Positions 41,701 through 55,239 of a DNA stretch of 64,000 nt are shown here, piece after piece; the first letter of the stretch is position 1, and each line of letters begins with the position of its first letter. The notes below the pieces were generated by a model. That model saw only the letters and a list, made by a program, of their open reading frames with translations. It did no database searches and was not told the origin of the DNA. Both the position numbers and the translations under genes were made by a program. Source of the stretch: Euglena gracilis (taxonomy: Eukaryota > Euglenida > Euglenophyceae > Euglenales); assembly GCA_039621445.1 (NCBI GenBank), contig CP154954.1, positions 52,223,526 through 52,287,525 on the forward strand, written 5' to 3'.

Positions 41701-44700
41701 CAAAAATGGCGCAAAATGGCCGGAAATGTCATAAAATGAGCTCATATTGACCCAAATTAGCACAATATTTGCCAAATCAGTGCAAAATACCCCAAAATCA
41801 GCAAAAATTGATCCAAAAATGGCCAAAATGGGCGTAATACTGGAGATTTGTGGAGAAATTATCCCAAAAATGGGTTTTATTCTTCAAAAAATATAAAAAA
41901 AAATGCCAGCATCGCCCTTGTCACCAAAATTTTCTGAAATGTCATCAAAGCCCAAATAACCTTTTCGGAGGTGGTTCTTTGAGCAGCATGTGTTGTAGTG
42001 CCAGGCATGATGGCAGGAGAACAGAGGCTGCACAGAGACAAGAATCAGTCGCACTGGAAATCGCCCCTCAGGCGTTGGGCAAAGCTGTTGGGCAAAAAAA
42101 AACTCGAAATTTTTTGCAATGATTTTTTTCTCATTTTCGGCCATTTTCGGCCATTTTCGGCCATTTTCGGCCATTTTCGGGACCCCCACCTATAGAGCCC
42201 AAAATTTCATTTTCGGCCATTTTCGGCCATTTTCGGCCATTTTCGGCCATTTTCGGCCATTTTGACTATAGGTGCTTGCTCGGCAGCCCCAGCAAGACAA
42301 AAGCCAGCATGGTCCACCTGCACCGTCCACACACACGGAAAAAAGCGTCATGTTACCGGCAGAGTCAGCCAACTTCCAGTCATTGATTCAGAAACCAATT
42401 CAAAACATGAGAAAACCTTGTTTGCAAGACACCCGCATTGCGATTGTGCATGAAACCCGAGACCAGCAGCTGCAACACAGTGAGCGCCACACCTGCCAGG
42501 CACCTGCCCTCCGCTGGCGTTCAGTACCTCCGCGTAAGGCTCAAGGGCAAAGATCAGGAGATTGACGTTGCCGGCCACAGCTCCCCGCCACGCTGGGCTG
42601 TGAGGTTGAAAGTCGTTGTCAAAAGGGGCGGGAACAATTGGAACAGAACGTCGTTGAGGCACTCCCACCAGAATGCCGCCGCACGGGGGCTGGGCGGGGT
42701 ATAAAGAGAAGCCGTCAGGGCCGGGGACGTCGGCCTTGCCGGCCGCCGCTAGGAGGGGACCGAACTGGTTGTACTCCACGTTGATGGTCCGTCTCAGGGC
42801 TCATCCAGGCACGAGCGGGCGCCTGTGTGCATGTGCATGAATGCATACCCCCCCCAATAGAAGCCCCCGGGGGACTACTATTCGGAAAACTGGTCGAAAA
42901 CCGGAGGGGGGGCTTCTATTCGGGGGGGGGGGCACTATTCGGAAAAATGGTTTGAAACCAAGGGGTCCGAGAACTGTCCAACAAGTTTCTTTGTGGGTCC
43001 ATATGTCCTTTCTCCAGCCATGTCAAATCTGCTGCAAAATGTTACACTTGTGGATGGATTGGATGCTTCCGATGCTTCTTCGGATGCGTCCGATGAGGAC
43101 GCGGTCGTGGCAATGGAGTGGATGACGCCTTGCTGTTGCTTCCGGAATTACTGCCAGGGTGCAGAGGAGAGTGCTTCCTCTACACCCTCTGTCGCCCCTA
43201 AACGTAAACTAACCCAACCCTCATTGAACCAATGGCTGAAGGTGCCAAAAGACTGTTGAGGTTCAAAGCAGCAATGGCTGCAGCCTTCAACCCCTGCCTT
43301 GCCGTCCCAACTGACACGCAATCCATGGGGAGAGGCTTCTATTCGGGGGGGGGGGCATGATTCGGAACGTTGGTCAAAAACCGAGGGGGGGGGCTTCTAT
43401 TCGCGGGGCGGGGGGGGGGGGCGCCATTCAGGGGGGGGTCGCTGAGCTCTTATCCCTTTATGGGTAAGAGCGAAGCTTACCACCGTCGAAATCCCCCCCC
43501 TCGCCCCCCCCCTCCCCCCCCCCGGGTCGGGGCCACCAGGAGAACCGACGGATTATCACCATGATCCCGGCCCGGTTCCCGAAAATTTTTTTTTCAGTCA
43601 CGAGCGACTGGATTCCTAGTTTCCGAATCACCTGGGTTTGACCCCCAACTCCCCGCCAGGCCCGAGTTATTCACGCGCGAAGGGGTCCAAACTGGGTAGG
43701 ATTTACCCGCCCCCCCTGGATAAGCCCCCCCCCCCTTTGGACTCTGCCATTTCGGCCAAAAAATGTCAATTTTCAAAATATCTCCAAAATGAAGCCAAAC
43801 CAAAGGAAATGTCCGGAGACCTAATTTGAAGCCCTTGGAAACCTCTAAATATGGATTTTGGTTTCCCCGCCCCCACTCCAGCCCGAAGTTCCCCGCAACT
43901 CCCCGCCTAGCCCGAGATACGGCCTTTTTCGGCGCAGATGGCCGTTTTGTGCACTTTTCCCTCTGTTCGACTTGGCCGTTTTCGGGGGGTGGGGGGTCAA
44001 AAAATCGATGTTTTCAAAATTTCTCGAAAACGATGCAAAATCAAAGGAAATGTCCGGAGACCTAAATTGAAGCCCTTGGAACGCTCTATCTACTGAGATT
44101 TTGGTTTCCCCGCAACTCCAGCCCGAGATACGGGCGTTTTTTGGCGAATTTGGGCCATTTCAGGCCATTTTGTACACTTTTCCCTCTGTTCGACTTAGCC
44201 GTTTTCGGCCAAAAAAGTCGAAAAAAATCGAAAAATTTTTTTTGCCCGAAACGATGTTTTTTGGCCTCCCGGACCCGGAAAAACTGTTTTCGAGCCGAAA
44301 ACGAGCGTTTTTCGACCCGCCAGCGCCCCGTTTTGGGCCGCCAACCCGTTGACTTTGGGTCAAACCCGGGTCAAAAAAGTCGAAAAAAATCGAAATTTTT
44401 TTTTTTGCCCAAACCGATGTTTTTTGGCTTCCCGGACCCGGAAAAACTGTTTTTGAGCCGAAAACGAGCGTTTTTGGACCCGCCAGCGCCCCGTTTTGGG
44501 CCGCCGACCCTTGATTGGGGCAAAAACCGGTTCGAAACAAGTCGAAAACATCGAAAAAAAATTTTTTTTTTGCCCGAAGAAGAAAACGATTCGATCGAAA
44601 AATGAAAATATAAAGAAAAAAAATTTTCCGAAACGATGTTTTTTGGCCTCCCGGACCCGGAAAAACTGTTTTTGAGCCGAAAACGAGCGTTTTTCGACCC

Positions 44701-47700
44701 GCCAGCGCCCCGTTTTGGGCCACCAACCCATTGACTTTGGGTCAAAACCGGGTCAAAAAAGTCGAAAAACATCGAAAAAATTTTTTTTGCCCGAAACGAT
44801 GTTTTTTGGCCTCCCGGACCCGGAAAAACTGTTTTCGAACCGAAAACGAGCGTTTTTCGACCCGCCAGCGCCCCGTTTTGGGCCGCCGACCCGTTGACTT
44901 TGGGTCAAAACCGGGTCAAAAAAGTCGAAAAAAATCGAAAAATTTTTTTTGCCCAAACCGATGTTTTTTGGCCTCCCGGACCCGGAAAAACTGTTTTTGA
45001 GCCGAAAACGAGCGTTTTTCGACCCGCCAGCGCCCCGTTTTGGGCCGCCGACCCGTTGACTTTGGGTCAAAACCGGGTCGAAAAAGTCGAAAAACATCGA
45101 CAAAAATATGTGGCCCGTAACGCTGTTTTTTGGCTTCCCTGGCTTTCTTTTTTTGGAAAAAAAAAAAAAAAACTCTGTTTTTGAGCCGAAAACGAGCGTT
45201 TTTCGACCCGCCAGCGCCCCGTTTTGGGCCGCCGACCCGTTGACTTTGGGTCAAACCCGGGTCAAAAAAGTCGAAAAAAATCGAAAAAATTTTTTTTGCC
45301 CGAAACGATGTTTTTTGGCCTCCCGGACCCGGAAAAACTGTTTTCGAACCGAAAACGAGCGTTTTTCGACCCGCCAGCGCCCCGTTTTGGGCCGCCGACC
45401 CGTTGACTTTGGGTCAAAACCGGGTCAAAAAAGTCGAAAAAAATCGAAAAAATTTTTTTGCCCGAAACGATGTTTTTTGGCTTCCCGGACCCGGAAAAAC
45501 TGTTTTTGAGCCGAAAACGAGCGTTTTTCGACCCGCCAGCGCCCCGTTTTGGGCCGCCGACCCGTTGACTTTGGGTCAAAACCGGGTCGAAAAAGTCGAA
45601 AAACATCGAAAAAATTTTTTTTGCCCGAAACGATGTTTTTTGGCCTCCCGGACCCGGAAAAACTGTTTTCGAACCGAAAACGAGCGTTTTTCGACCCGCC
45701 AGCGCCCCGTTTTGGGCCGCCGACCCGTTGACTTTGGGTCAAAACCGGGTCAAAAAAGTCGAAAAAAATCGAAAATTTTTTTTTTGCCCAAACCGATGTT
45801 TTTTGGCTTCCCGGACCCGGAAAAACTGTTTTCGAGCCGAAAACGAGCGTTTTTCGACCCGCCAGCGCCCCGTTTTGGTTTTGCTTTTTTTCTGTTTTGA
45901 TTTTTTTTTGTTTTTTTTTTTTTTTATGTTGATTTCGGGTTTGTGAAGTTTTGGGTGTGCTTTTCAGCATTTATTGTTTTTAAATTGTGTATTTTTTCTT
46001 TGATTTTGGTTTGTATTTTTGTTGTTTTTTTGTTAAGTTTTTATTTTTTCAGTTTTTTTTTTGCTTGACTTGTGTTTTTGATTTTTATTTGTTTGTTTTT
46101 TTTTTTTTTGCCGCCGACCCCGTTGACACTTTGGTCAAAAACCGGTCAAAAAGTCGAAAAACATCGAAAAATTTTTTTTGCCCTAAACGAACGATTTTTT
46201 TTTTTTTTTTGGGCTTTCTTTTTGGCCGGAAAAAGCTGTTTTTGAGCCGAAAACGAGCGTTTTTCGACCCGCCAGCGCCCCGTTTTGGGCCGCCGACCCG
46301 TTGACTTTGGGTCAAAACCGGGTCAAAAAAGTCGAAAAAAATCGAAAAAAATTTTTTTTGCCCGAAACGATGTTTTTTGGCCTCCCGGACCCGGAAAAAC
46401 TGTTTTCGAGCCGAAAACGAGCGTTTTTCGACCCGCCAGCGCCCCGTTTTGGGCCGCCGACCCGTTGACTTTGGGTCAAAACCGGGTCGAAAAAGTCGAA
46501 AAAAATCGAAAATTTTTTTTTTGCCCGAAACGATGTTTTTTGGCTTCCCGGACCCGGAAAAACTGTTTTCGAGCCGAAAACGAGCGTTTTTCGACCCGCC
46601 AGCGCCCCGTTTTGGGCCGCCGACCCGTTGACTTTGGGTCAAAACCGGGTCGAAAAAGTCGAAAAAAATCGAAAAAATTTTTTTGCCCGAAAAAAAAAAA
46701 AAACTGTTTTTGAGCCGAAAACGAGCGTTTTTCGACCCGCCAGCGCCCCGTTTTGGGCCGCCAACCCGTTGACTTTGGGTCAAAACCGGGTCGAAAAAGT
46801 CGAAAAAAATCGAAAAATTTTTTATTGCCCGAAACGATGTTTTTTGGCCTCCCGGACCCGGAAAAACTGTTTTTGAGCCGAAAACGAGCGTTTTTCGACC
46901 CGCCAGCGCCCCGTTTTGGGCCGCCGACCCGTTGACTTTGGGTCAAAACCGGGTGGGTCAAAAAAGTCGAAAAAAATCGCAAATTTTTTTTTGCCCGAAA
47001 CGATGTTTTTTGGCCTCCCGGACCCGGAAAAACTGTTTTCGAGCCGAAAACGAGCGTTTTTCGACCCGCCAGCGCCCCGTTTTGGGCCGCCAACCCGTTG
47101 ACTTTGGGTCAAAACCGGGTCGAAAAAGTCGAAAAAAATCGAAAAATTTTTTATTGCCCGAAACGATGTTTTTTGGCCTCCCGGACCCGGAAAAACTGTT
47201 TTCGAACCGAAAACGAGCGTTTTTCGACCCGCCAGCGCCCCGTTTTGGGCCGCCGACCCGTTGACTTTGGGTCAAAACCGGGTCGAAAAAGTCGAAAAAA
47301 ATCGAAAAAATTTTTTTTGCCCGAAACGATGTTTTTTGGCCTCCCGGACCCGGAAAAACTGTTTTTGAGCCGAAAACGAGCGTTTTTCGACCCGCCAGCG
47401 CCCCGTTTTGGGCCGCCAACCCATTGACTTTGGGTCAAAACCGGGTCGAAAAAGTCGAAAAAAATCGAAAAAATTTTTTTTGCCCGAAACGATGTTTTTT
47501 GGCCTCCCGGACCCGGAAAAACTGTTTTCGAGCCGAAAACGAGCGTTTTTCGACCCGCCAGCGCCCCGTTTTGGGCCGCCAACCCGTTGACTTTGGTATT
47601 CATAAACCGGGTCGAAAACAAAAAAACAAAAAAAAAAAAACAAAACAAAAAAAAAAAAAAAACAAAAAAAAAAAAAAAAAAAAAAAAAAAACAAAACAAA

Positions 47701-50700
47701 TAAAAAAAAAAAAAAAAAAAACACGAAAAAAATCGAAAAAATTTTTTTTGCCCAAACCGATGTTTTTTGGCTTCCCGGACCCGGAAAAACTGTTTTCGAG
47801 CCGAAAACGAGCGTTTTTCGACCCGCCAGCGCCCCGTTTTGGGCCGCCGACCCGTTGACTTTGGGTCAAAACCGGGTTGAAAAAGTCGAAAAACATCGAA
47901 AAATTTTTTTTTTTTTTTTTGTTTTAAATGATGTTTTTTTGCCTCCCGGACCCGGAAAAACTGTTTTTGAGCCGAAAACGAGCGTTTTTCGACCCGCCAG
48001 CGCCCCGTTTTGGGCCGCCGACCCGTTGACTTTGGGTCAAAACCGGGTCGAAAAAGTCGAAAAAAATCGAAAAATTTTTTTTTTTGCGCAACACTATGTT
48101 TTTTGGCTTCCCGGACCCGGAAAAACTGTTTTCGAGCCGAAAACGAGCGTTTTTCGACCCGCCAGCGCCCCGTTTTGGGCCGCCGACCCGTTGACTTTGG
48201 GTCAAAACCGGGTTGAAAAAGTCGAAAAAAATGTAAAATTTTTTTTGCCCGAAACGATGTTTTTTGGCCTCCCGGACCCGGAAAAACTGTTTTCGAGCCG
48301 AAAACGAGCGTTTTTCGACCCGCCAGCGCCCCGTTTTGGGCCGCCGACCCGTTGACTTTGGGTCAAAACCGGGTCGAAAAAGTCGAAAAAAAAATCGAAA
48401 AAATTTTTTTTGCCCGAAACGATGTTTTTTGGCCTCCCGGACCCGGAAAAACTGTTTTTGAGCCGAAAACGAGCGTTTTTCGACCCGCCAGCGCCCCGTT
48501 TTGGGCCGCCGACCCGTTGACTTTGGGTCAAAACCGGGTCGAAAAAGTCGAAAAACATCGAAAAAATTTTTTTGCCCGAAACGATGTTTTTTGGCTTCCC
48601 GGACCCGGAAAAACTGTTTTTGAGCCGAAAACGAGCGTTTTTCGACCCGCCAGCGCCCCGTTTTGGGCCGCCGACCCGTTGACTTTGGGTCAAAACCGGG
48701 TCAAAAAAGTCGAAAAAAATCGAAAAAATTTTTTTTGCCCGAAACGATGTTTTTTGGCCTCCCGGACCCGGAAAAACTGTTTTTGAGCCGAAAACGAGCG
48801 TTTTTCGACCCGCCAGCGCCCCGTTTTGGGCCGCCGACCCGTTGACTTTGGGTCAAAACCGGGTCAAAAAAGTCGAAAAAAATCGAAAAAATTTTTTTTG
48901 CCCGAAACGATGTTTTTTGGCTTCCCGGACCCGGAAAAACTGTTTTCGAGCCGAAAACGAGCGTTTTTCGACCCGCCAGCGCCCCGTTTTGGGCCGCCGA
49001 CCCGTTGACTTTGGGTCAAAACCGGGTCAAAAAAGTCGAAAAAAATCGAAAATTTTTTTTTTGCCCAAACCGATGTTTTTTGGCCTCCCGGATCCGGAGA
49101 AAGAAAAAAAAAAAAAAAAAAGGAAAAAACTGTTTTTGAGCCGAAAACGAGCGTTTTTCGACCCGCCAGCGCCCCGTTTTGGGCCGCCGACCCGTTGACT
49201 TTGGGTCAAAACCGGGTCAAAAAAAGTCGAAAAAAATCGAAAAAATTTTTTTTGCCCGAAACGATGTTTTTTGGCCTCCCGGACCCGGAAAAAAACTGTT
49301 TTGACCGGAAAACGAGCGTTTTTCGACCCGCCAGCGCCCCGTTTTGGGCCGCCGACCCATTGACTTTGGGTCAAAACCGGGTCAAAAAAGTCAAAAAAAT
49401 CGAAAATTTTTTTTTTGCCCGAAACGATGTTTTTGGCCTCCCGGACCCGGAAAAACTGTTTTTGAGCCTAAACGAGCGTTTTTCGACCCACCAGCGCCCC
49501 ATTTTGGGCCGCCGACCTGTTGACTTTGGGTGAAAACCGGGAAAAAGTCGAAAAAAATCGAAAATTTTTTTTGCCCGAAACGATGTTTTTTGGCCTCCCG
49601 GACCCGGAAAAACTGTTTTTGAGCCGAAAACGAGCGTTTTTCGACCCGCCAGCGCCCCGTTTTGGGCCGCCGACCCGTTGACTTTGGGTCAAAACCGGGT
49701 CGAAAAAGTCGAAAAAAATCGAAAATTTTTTTGCCCGAAACGATGTTTTTTGGCCTCCCGGACCCGGAAAAACTGTTTTCGAGCCGAAAACGAGCGTTTT
49801 TCGACCCGCCAGCGCCCCGTTTTGGGCCGCCGACCCATTGACTTTGGGTCAAAACCGGGTCAAAAAAGTCGAAAAAATCGCAAATTTTTTTTTGCCCGAA
49901 ACGATGTTTTTTGGCCTCCCGGACCCGGAAAAACTGTTTTTGAGCCGAAAACGAGCGTTTTTCGACCCGCCAGCGCCCCGTTTTGGGCCGCCGACCCGTT
50001 GACTTTGGGTCAAAACCGGGTCGAAAAAGTCGAAAAAAATCGAAAAAATTTTTTTTGCCCGAAACGATGTTTTTTGGCCTCCCGGACCCGGAAAAACTGT
50101 TTTTGAGCCGAAAACGAGCGTTTTTCGACCCGCCAGCGCCCCGTTTTGGGCCGCCAACCCGTTGACTTTGGGTCAAACCCGGGTCAAAAAAGTCGAAAAA
50201 AATCGCAAATTTTTTTTTGCCCGAAACGATGTTTTTGGGCCTCCCGGACCCGGAAAAACTGTTTTTGAGCCGAAAACGAGCGTTTTTCGACCCGCCAGCG
50301 CCCCGTTTTGGGCCGCCGACCCGTTGACTTTGGGTCAAACCCGGGTCAAAAAAGTCGAAAAAAATCGCAAATTTTTTTTTGCCCGAAACGATGTTTTTTG
50401 GCCTCCCGGACCCGGAAAAACTGTTTTTGAGCCGAAAACGAGCGTTTTTCGACCCGCCAGCGCCCCGTTTTGGGCCGCCAACCCGTTGACTTTGGGTCAA
50501 AACCGGGTCGAAAAAGTCGAAAAAAATCGAAAAATTTTTTTTTGCCCGAAACGATGTTTTTTGGCCTCCCGGACCCGGAAAAACTGTTTTCGAGCCGAAA
50601 ACGAGCGTTTTTCGACCCGCCAGCGCCCCGTTTTGGGCCGCCGACCCGTTGACTTTGGGTCAAAACCGGGTCAAAAAAGTCGAAAAAAATCGAAAATTTT

Positions 50701-53700
50701 TTTTTTGGCCAAAACCATGTTTTTTTGCCTTCCGGACCCCGAAAAAATTTTTTTTAGCCGAAAACGAGCGTTTTTCGACCCGCCAGCGCCCCGTTTTGGG
50801 CCGCCAACCCGTTGACTTTGGGTCAAAACCGGGTCAAAAAAGTCGAAAAAAATCGAAAATTTTTTTTTTGCCCAAACCGATGTTTTTTGGCCTCCCGGAC
50901 CCAGAAAAACTGTTTTTGAGCCGAAAACGAGCGTTTTTCGACCCGCCAGCGCCCCGTTTTGGGCCGCCGACCCATTGACTTTGGGTCAAAACCGGGTCAA
51001 AAAAGTCGAAAAAAATCGAAAAAAATTTTTCTTGCCCGAAACGATGTTTTTTGGCCTCCCGGACCCGGAAAAACTGTTTTCGAACCGAAAACGAGCGTTT
51101 TTCGACCCGCCAGCGCCCCGTTTTGGGCCGCCGACCCATTGACTTTGGGTCAAAACCGGGTCAAAAAAGTCGAAAAAAATCGAAAAAAATTTTTCTTGCC
51201 CGAAACGATGTTTTTTGGCCTCCCGGACCCGGAAAAACTGTTTTCGAACCGAAAACGAGCGTTTTTCGACCCGCCAGCGCCCCGTTTTGGGCCGCCGACC
51301 CGTTGACTTTGGGTCAAAACCGGGTCAAAAAAGTCGAAAAAATCGAAAAAAATTTTTTTGCCCGAAACGATGTTTTTTGGCCTCCCGGACCCGGAAAAAC
51401 TGTTTTTGAGCCGAAAACGAGCGTTTTTCGACCCGCCAGCGCCCCGTTTTGGGCCGCCGACCCGTTGACTTTGGGTCAAAACCGGGTCAAAAAAGTCGAA
51501 AAAAATCGAAAAAAATTTTTCTTGCCCGAAACGATGTTTTTTGGCCTCCCGGACCCGGAAAAACTGTTTTTGAGCCGAAAACGAGCGTTTTTCGACCCGC
51601 CAGCGCCCCGTTTTGGGCCGCCAACCCGTTGACTTTGGGTCAAAACCGGGTCGAAAAAGTCGAAAAAAATCGAAAAATTTTTTTTGCCCGAAACGATGTT
51701 TTTTGGCCTCCCGGACCCGGAAAAACTGTTTTTGAGCCGAAAACGAGCGTTTTTCGACCCGCCAGCGCCCCGTTTTGGGCCGCCGACCCGTTGACTTTGG
51801 GTCAAAACCGGGTCAAAAAAGTCGAAAAAAATCGAAAAATTTTTTTTTCCCGAAACGATGTTTTTTGGCCTCCCGGACCCGGAAAAACTGTTTTTGAGCC
51901 GAAAACGAGCGTTTTTCGACCCGCCAGCGCCCCGTTTTGGGCCGCCAACCCGTTGACTTTGGGTCAAAACCGGGTCAAAAAAGTCGAAAAAAATCGAAAA
52001 ATTTTTTATTGCCCGAAACGATGTTTTTTGGCCTCCCGGACCCAGAAAAACTGTTTTTGAGCCGAAAACGAGCGTTTTTCGACCCGCCAGCGCCCCGTTT
52101 TCGACCGCCGACCCATTGACTTTGGGTCAAAACCGGGTCAAAAAAGTCGAAAAAAATCGCAAATTTTTTTTTGCCCGAAACGATGTTTTTTGGCCTCCCG
52201 GACCCGGAAAAACTGTTTTCGAGCCGAAAACGAGCGTTTTTCGACCCGCCAGCGCCCCGTTTTGGGCCGCCGACCCATTGACTTTGGGTCAAAACCGGGT
52301 CAAAAAAGTCGAAAAAATCGAAAAAATTTTTTTGCCTGAAACGATGTTTTTTGGCCTCCCGGACACGGAAAAAAACAAAAAAAACTGTTTTAGAACCGAA
52401 AAACGAGCTTTTTTCCTTTTTTTTTCCGACCCGCCAGCGCCCCGTTTTGGGCCGCCGACCCGTTGACTTTGGGTCAAAACCGGGTCAAAAAAGTCGAAAA
52501 AAATCGAAAATTTTTTTTTTGCCCAAACCGATGTTTTTTGGCCTCCCGGACCCGGAAAAACTGTTTTTGAGCCGAAAACGAGCGTTTTTCGACCCGCCAG
52601 CGCCCCGTTTTGGGCCGCCGACCCGTTGACTTTGGGTCAAAACCGGGTCGAAAAAGTCGAAAAAAATCGAAAAAATTTTTTTGCCCGAAACGATGTTTTT
52701 TGGCCTCCCGGACCCGGAAAAACTGTTTTTGAGCCGAAAACGAGCGTTTTTCGACCCGCCAGCGCCCCGTTTTGGGCCGCCGACCCGTTGACTTTGGGTC
52801 AAAACCGGGTCAAAAAAGTCGAAAAAAATCGAAAAATTTTTTATTGCCCGAAACGATGTTTTTTGGCCTCCCGGACCCGGAAAAACTGTTTTCGAACCGA
52901 AAACGAGCGTTTTTCGACCCGCCAGCGCCCCGTTTTGGGCCGCCGACCCGTTGACTTTGGGTCAAAACCGGGTCAAAAAAGTCGAAAAAAATCGAAAAAA
53001 TTTTTTTTGCCCGAAACGATGTTTTTTGGCCTCCCGGACCCGGAAAAACTGTTTTCGAGCCGAAAACGAGCGTTTTTCGACCCGCCAGCGCCCCGTTTTG
53101 GGCCGCCGACCCGTTGACTTTGGGTCAAAACCGGGTCAAAAAAGTCGAAAAAAATCGAAAAAGTTTTTTTTTTGCCCGAAACGATGTTTTTTGGCCTCCC
53201 GGACCCGGAAAAACTGTTTTTGAGCCGAAAATGAGCGTTTTTCGACCCGCCAGCGCCCCGTTTTGGGCCGCCAACCCATTGACTTTGGGTCAAAACCGGG
53301 TCAAAAAAGTCGAAAAAAAAAATCGAAAAATTTTTTTTTGCCCGAAACGATGTTTTTTGGCCTCCCGGACCCGGAAAAACTGTTTTTGAGCCGAAAACGA
53401 GCGTTTTTCGACCCGCCAGCGCCCCGTTTTGGGCCGCCGACCCGTTGACTTTGGGTCAAAACCGGGTCAAAAAGTCGAAAAAAATCGAAAAAAAATTTTT
53501 TTTTGCCCGAAACGATGTTTTTTGGCCTCCCGGACCCGGAAAAAAAACTGTTTTTGAGCCGAAAACGAGCGTTTTTTCGCCCCTCCAGCGCCCCGTTTTG
53601 GGCCGCCGACCCGTTGAATTTGGGTCAAAACCGGGTCAAAAAGTCGAAAAAAATCGAAAAATTTTTTTTGCCCGAAACGATGTTTTTTGGCCTCCCGGAC

Positions 53701-54969
53701 CCGGAAAAACTGTTTTTGAGCCGAAAACGAGCGTTTTTCGACCCGCCAGCGCCCCGTTTTGGGCCGCCGACCCGTTGACTTTGGGTCAAAACCGGGTCGA
53801 AAAAGTCGAAAAAAATCGAAAAAATTTTTTTTGCCCGAAACGATGTTTTTTGGCCTCCCGGACCCGGAAAAACTGTTTTTGAGCCGAAAACGAGCGTTTT
53901 TCGACCCGCCAGCGCCCCGTTTTGGGCCGCCGACCCGTTGACTTTGGGTCAAAACCGGGTCGAAAAAGTCGAAAAAAATCGAAAAAATTTTTTTTGCCCG
54001 AAACGATGTTTTTTGGCCTCCCGGACCCGGAAAAACTGTTTTCGAGCCGAAAACGAGCGTTTTTCGACCCGCCAGCGCCCCGTTTTGGGCCGCCGACCCG
54101 TTGACTTTGGGTCAAAACCGGGTCGAAAAAGTCGAAAAAAATCGAAAAAAATTTTTTTGCCCGAAACGATGTTTTTTGGCCTCCCGGACCCGGAAAAACT
54201 GTTTTCGAGCCGAAAACGAGCGTTTTTCGACCCGCCAGCGCCCCGTTTTGGGCCGCCGACCCGTTGACTTTGGGTCAAAACCGGGTCAAAAAAGTCGAAA
54301 AAAATCGAAAAATTTTTTTTTGCCCAAACCGATGTTTTTTGGCCTCCCGGACCCGGAAAAACTGTTTTTGAGCCGAAAACGAGCGTTTTTCGACCCGCCA
54401 GCGCCCCGTTTTGGGCCGCCGACCCATTGACTTTGGGTCAAAACCGGGTCAAAAAAGTCGAAAAAAATCGAAAAATTTTTTTTTGCCCGAAACGATGTTT
54501 TTTGGCCTCCCGGACCCGGAAAAACTGTTTTCGAGCCGAAAACGAGCGTTTTTCGACCCGCCAGCGCCCCGTTTTGGGCCGCCGACCCGTTGACTTTGGG
54601 TCAAAACCGGGTCAAAAAAAGTCGAAAAAAATCGAAAAAATTTTTTTGCCCGAAACGATGTTTTTGGGCCTCCCGGACCCGGAAAAACTGTTTTTGTGCC
54701 GAAAACGAGCGTTTTTCGACCCGCCAGCGCCCCGTTTTCATACACAAACCCGTTGACTTTGGGTCAAAACCGGGTCAAAAAAGTCGAAAAAAATCGAAAA
54801 AATTTTTTTTTTTGCCCGAAACGATGTTTTTCGGCCCCCCAGACCCGAAAAAACTGTTTTAGAACAGAAAAAGAGCGTTTTTCGACCCGCCAGCACCCCG
54901 TTTTGGCCCGCCAACCCGTTGACTTTGGGTCAAAACCGGGTCGAAAAAAAAAAAAAAAAAAAAAAAAAA

Positions 54970-55029
<60 letters not shown>

Positions 55030-55156
55030 GATGTTTTTTGGCCTCCCGGACCCGGAAAAACTGTTTTTGAGCAAAAAAAAAAAAAAAAAAAAAGGGTCAA
55101 AACCGGGTCGAAAAGTCGAAAAAAATCAAAAAAAAAAAAAAAGAAAAAAAAAAGGG

Positions 55157-55204
<48 letters not shown>

Positions 55205-55207
55205 TCA

Positions 55208-55239
<32 letters not shown>

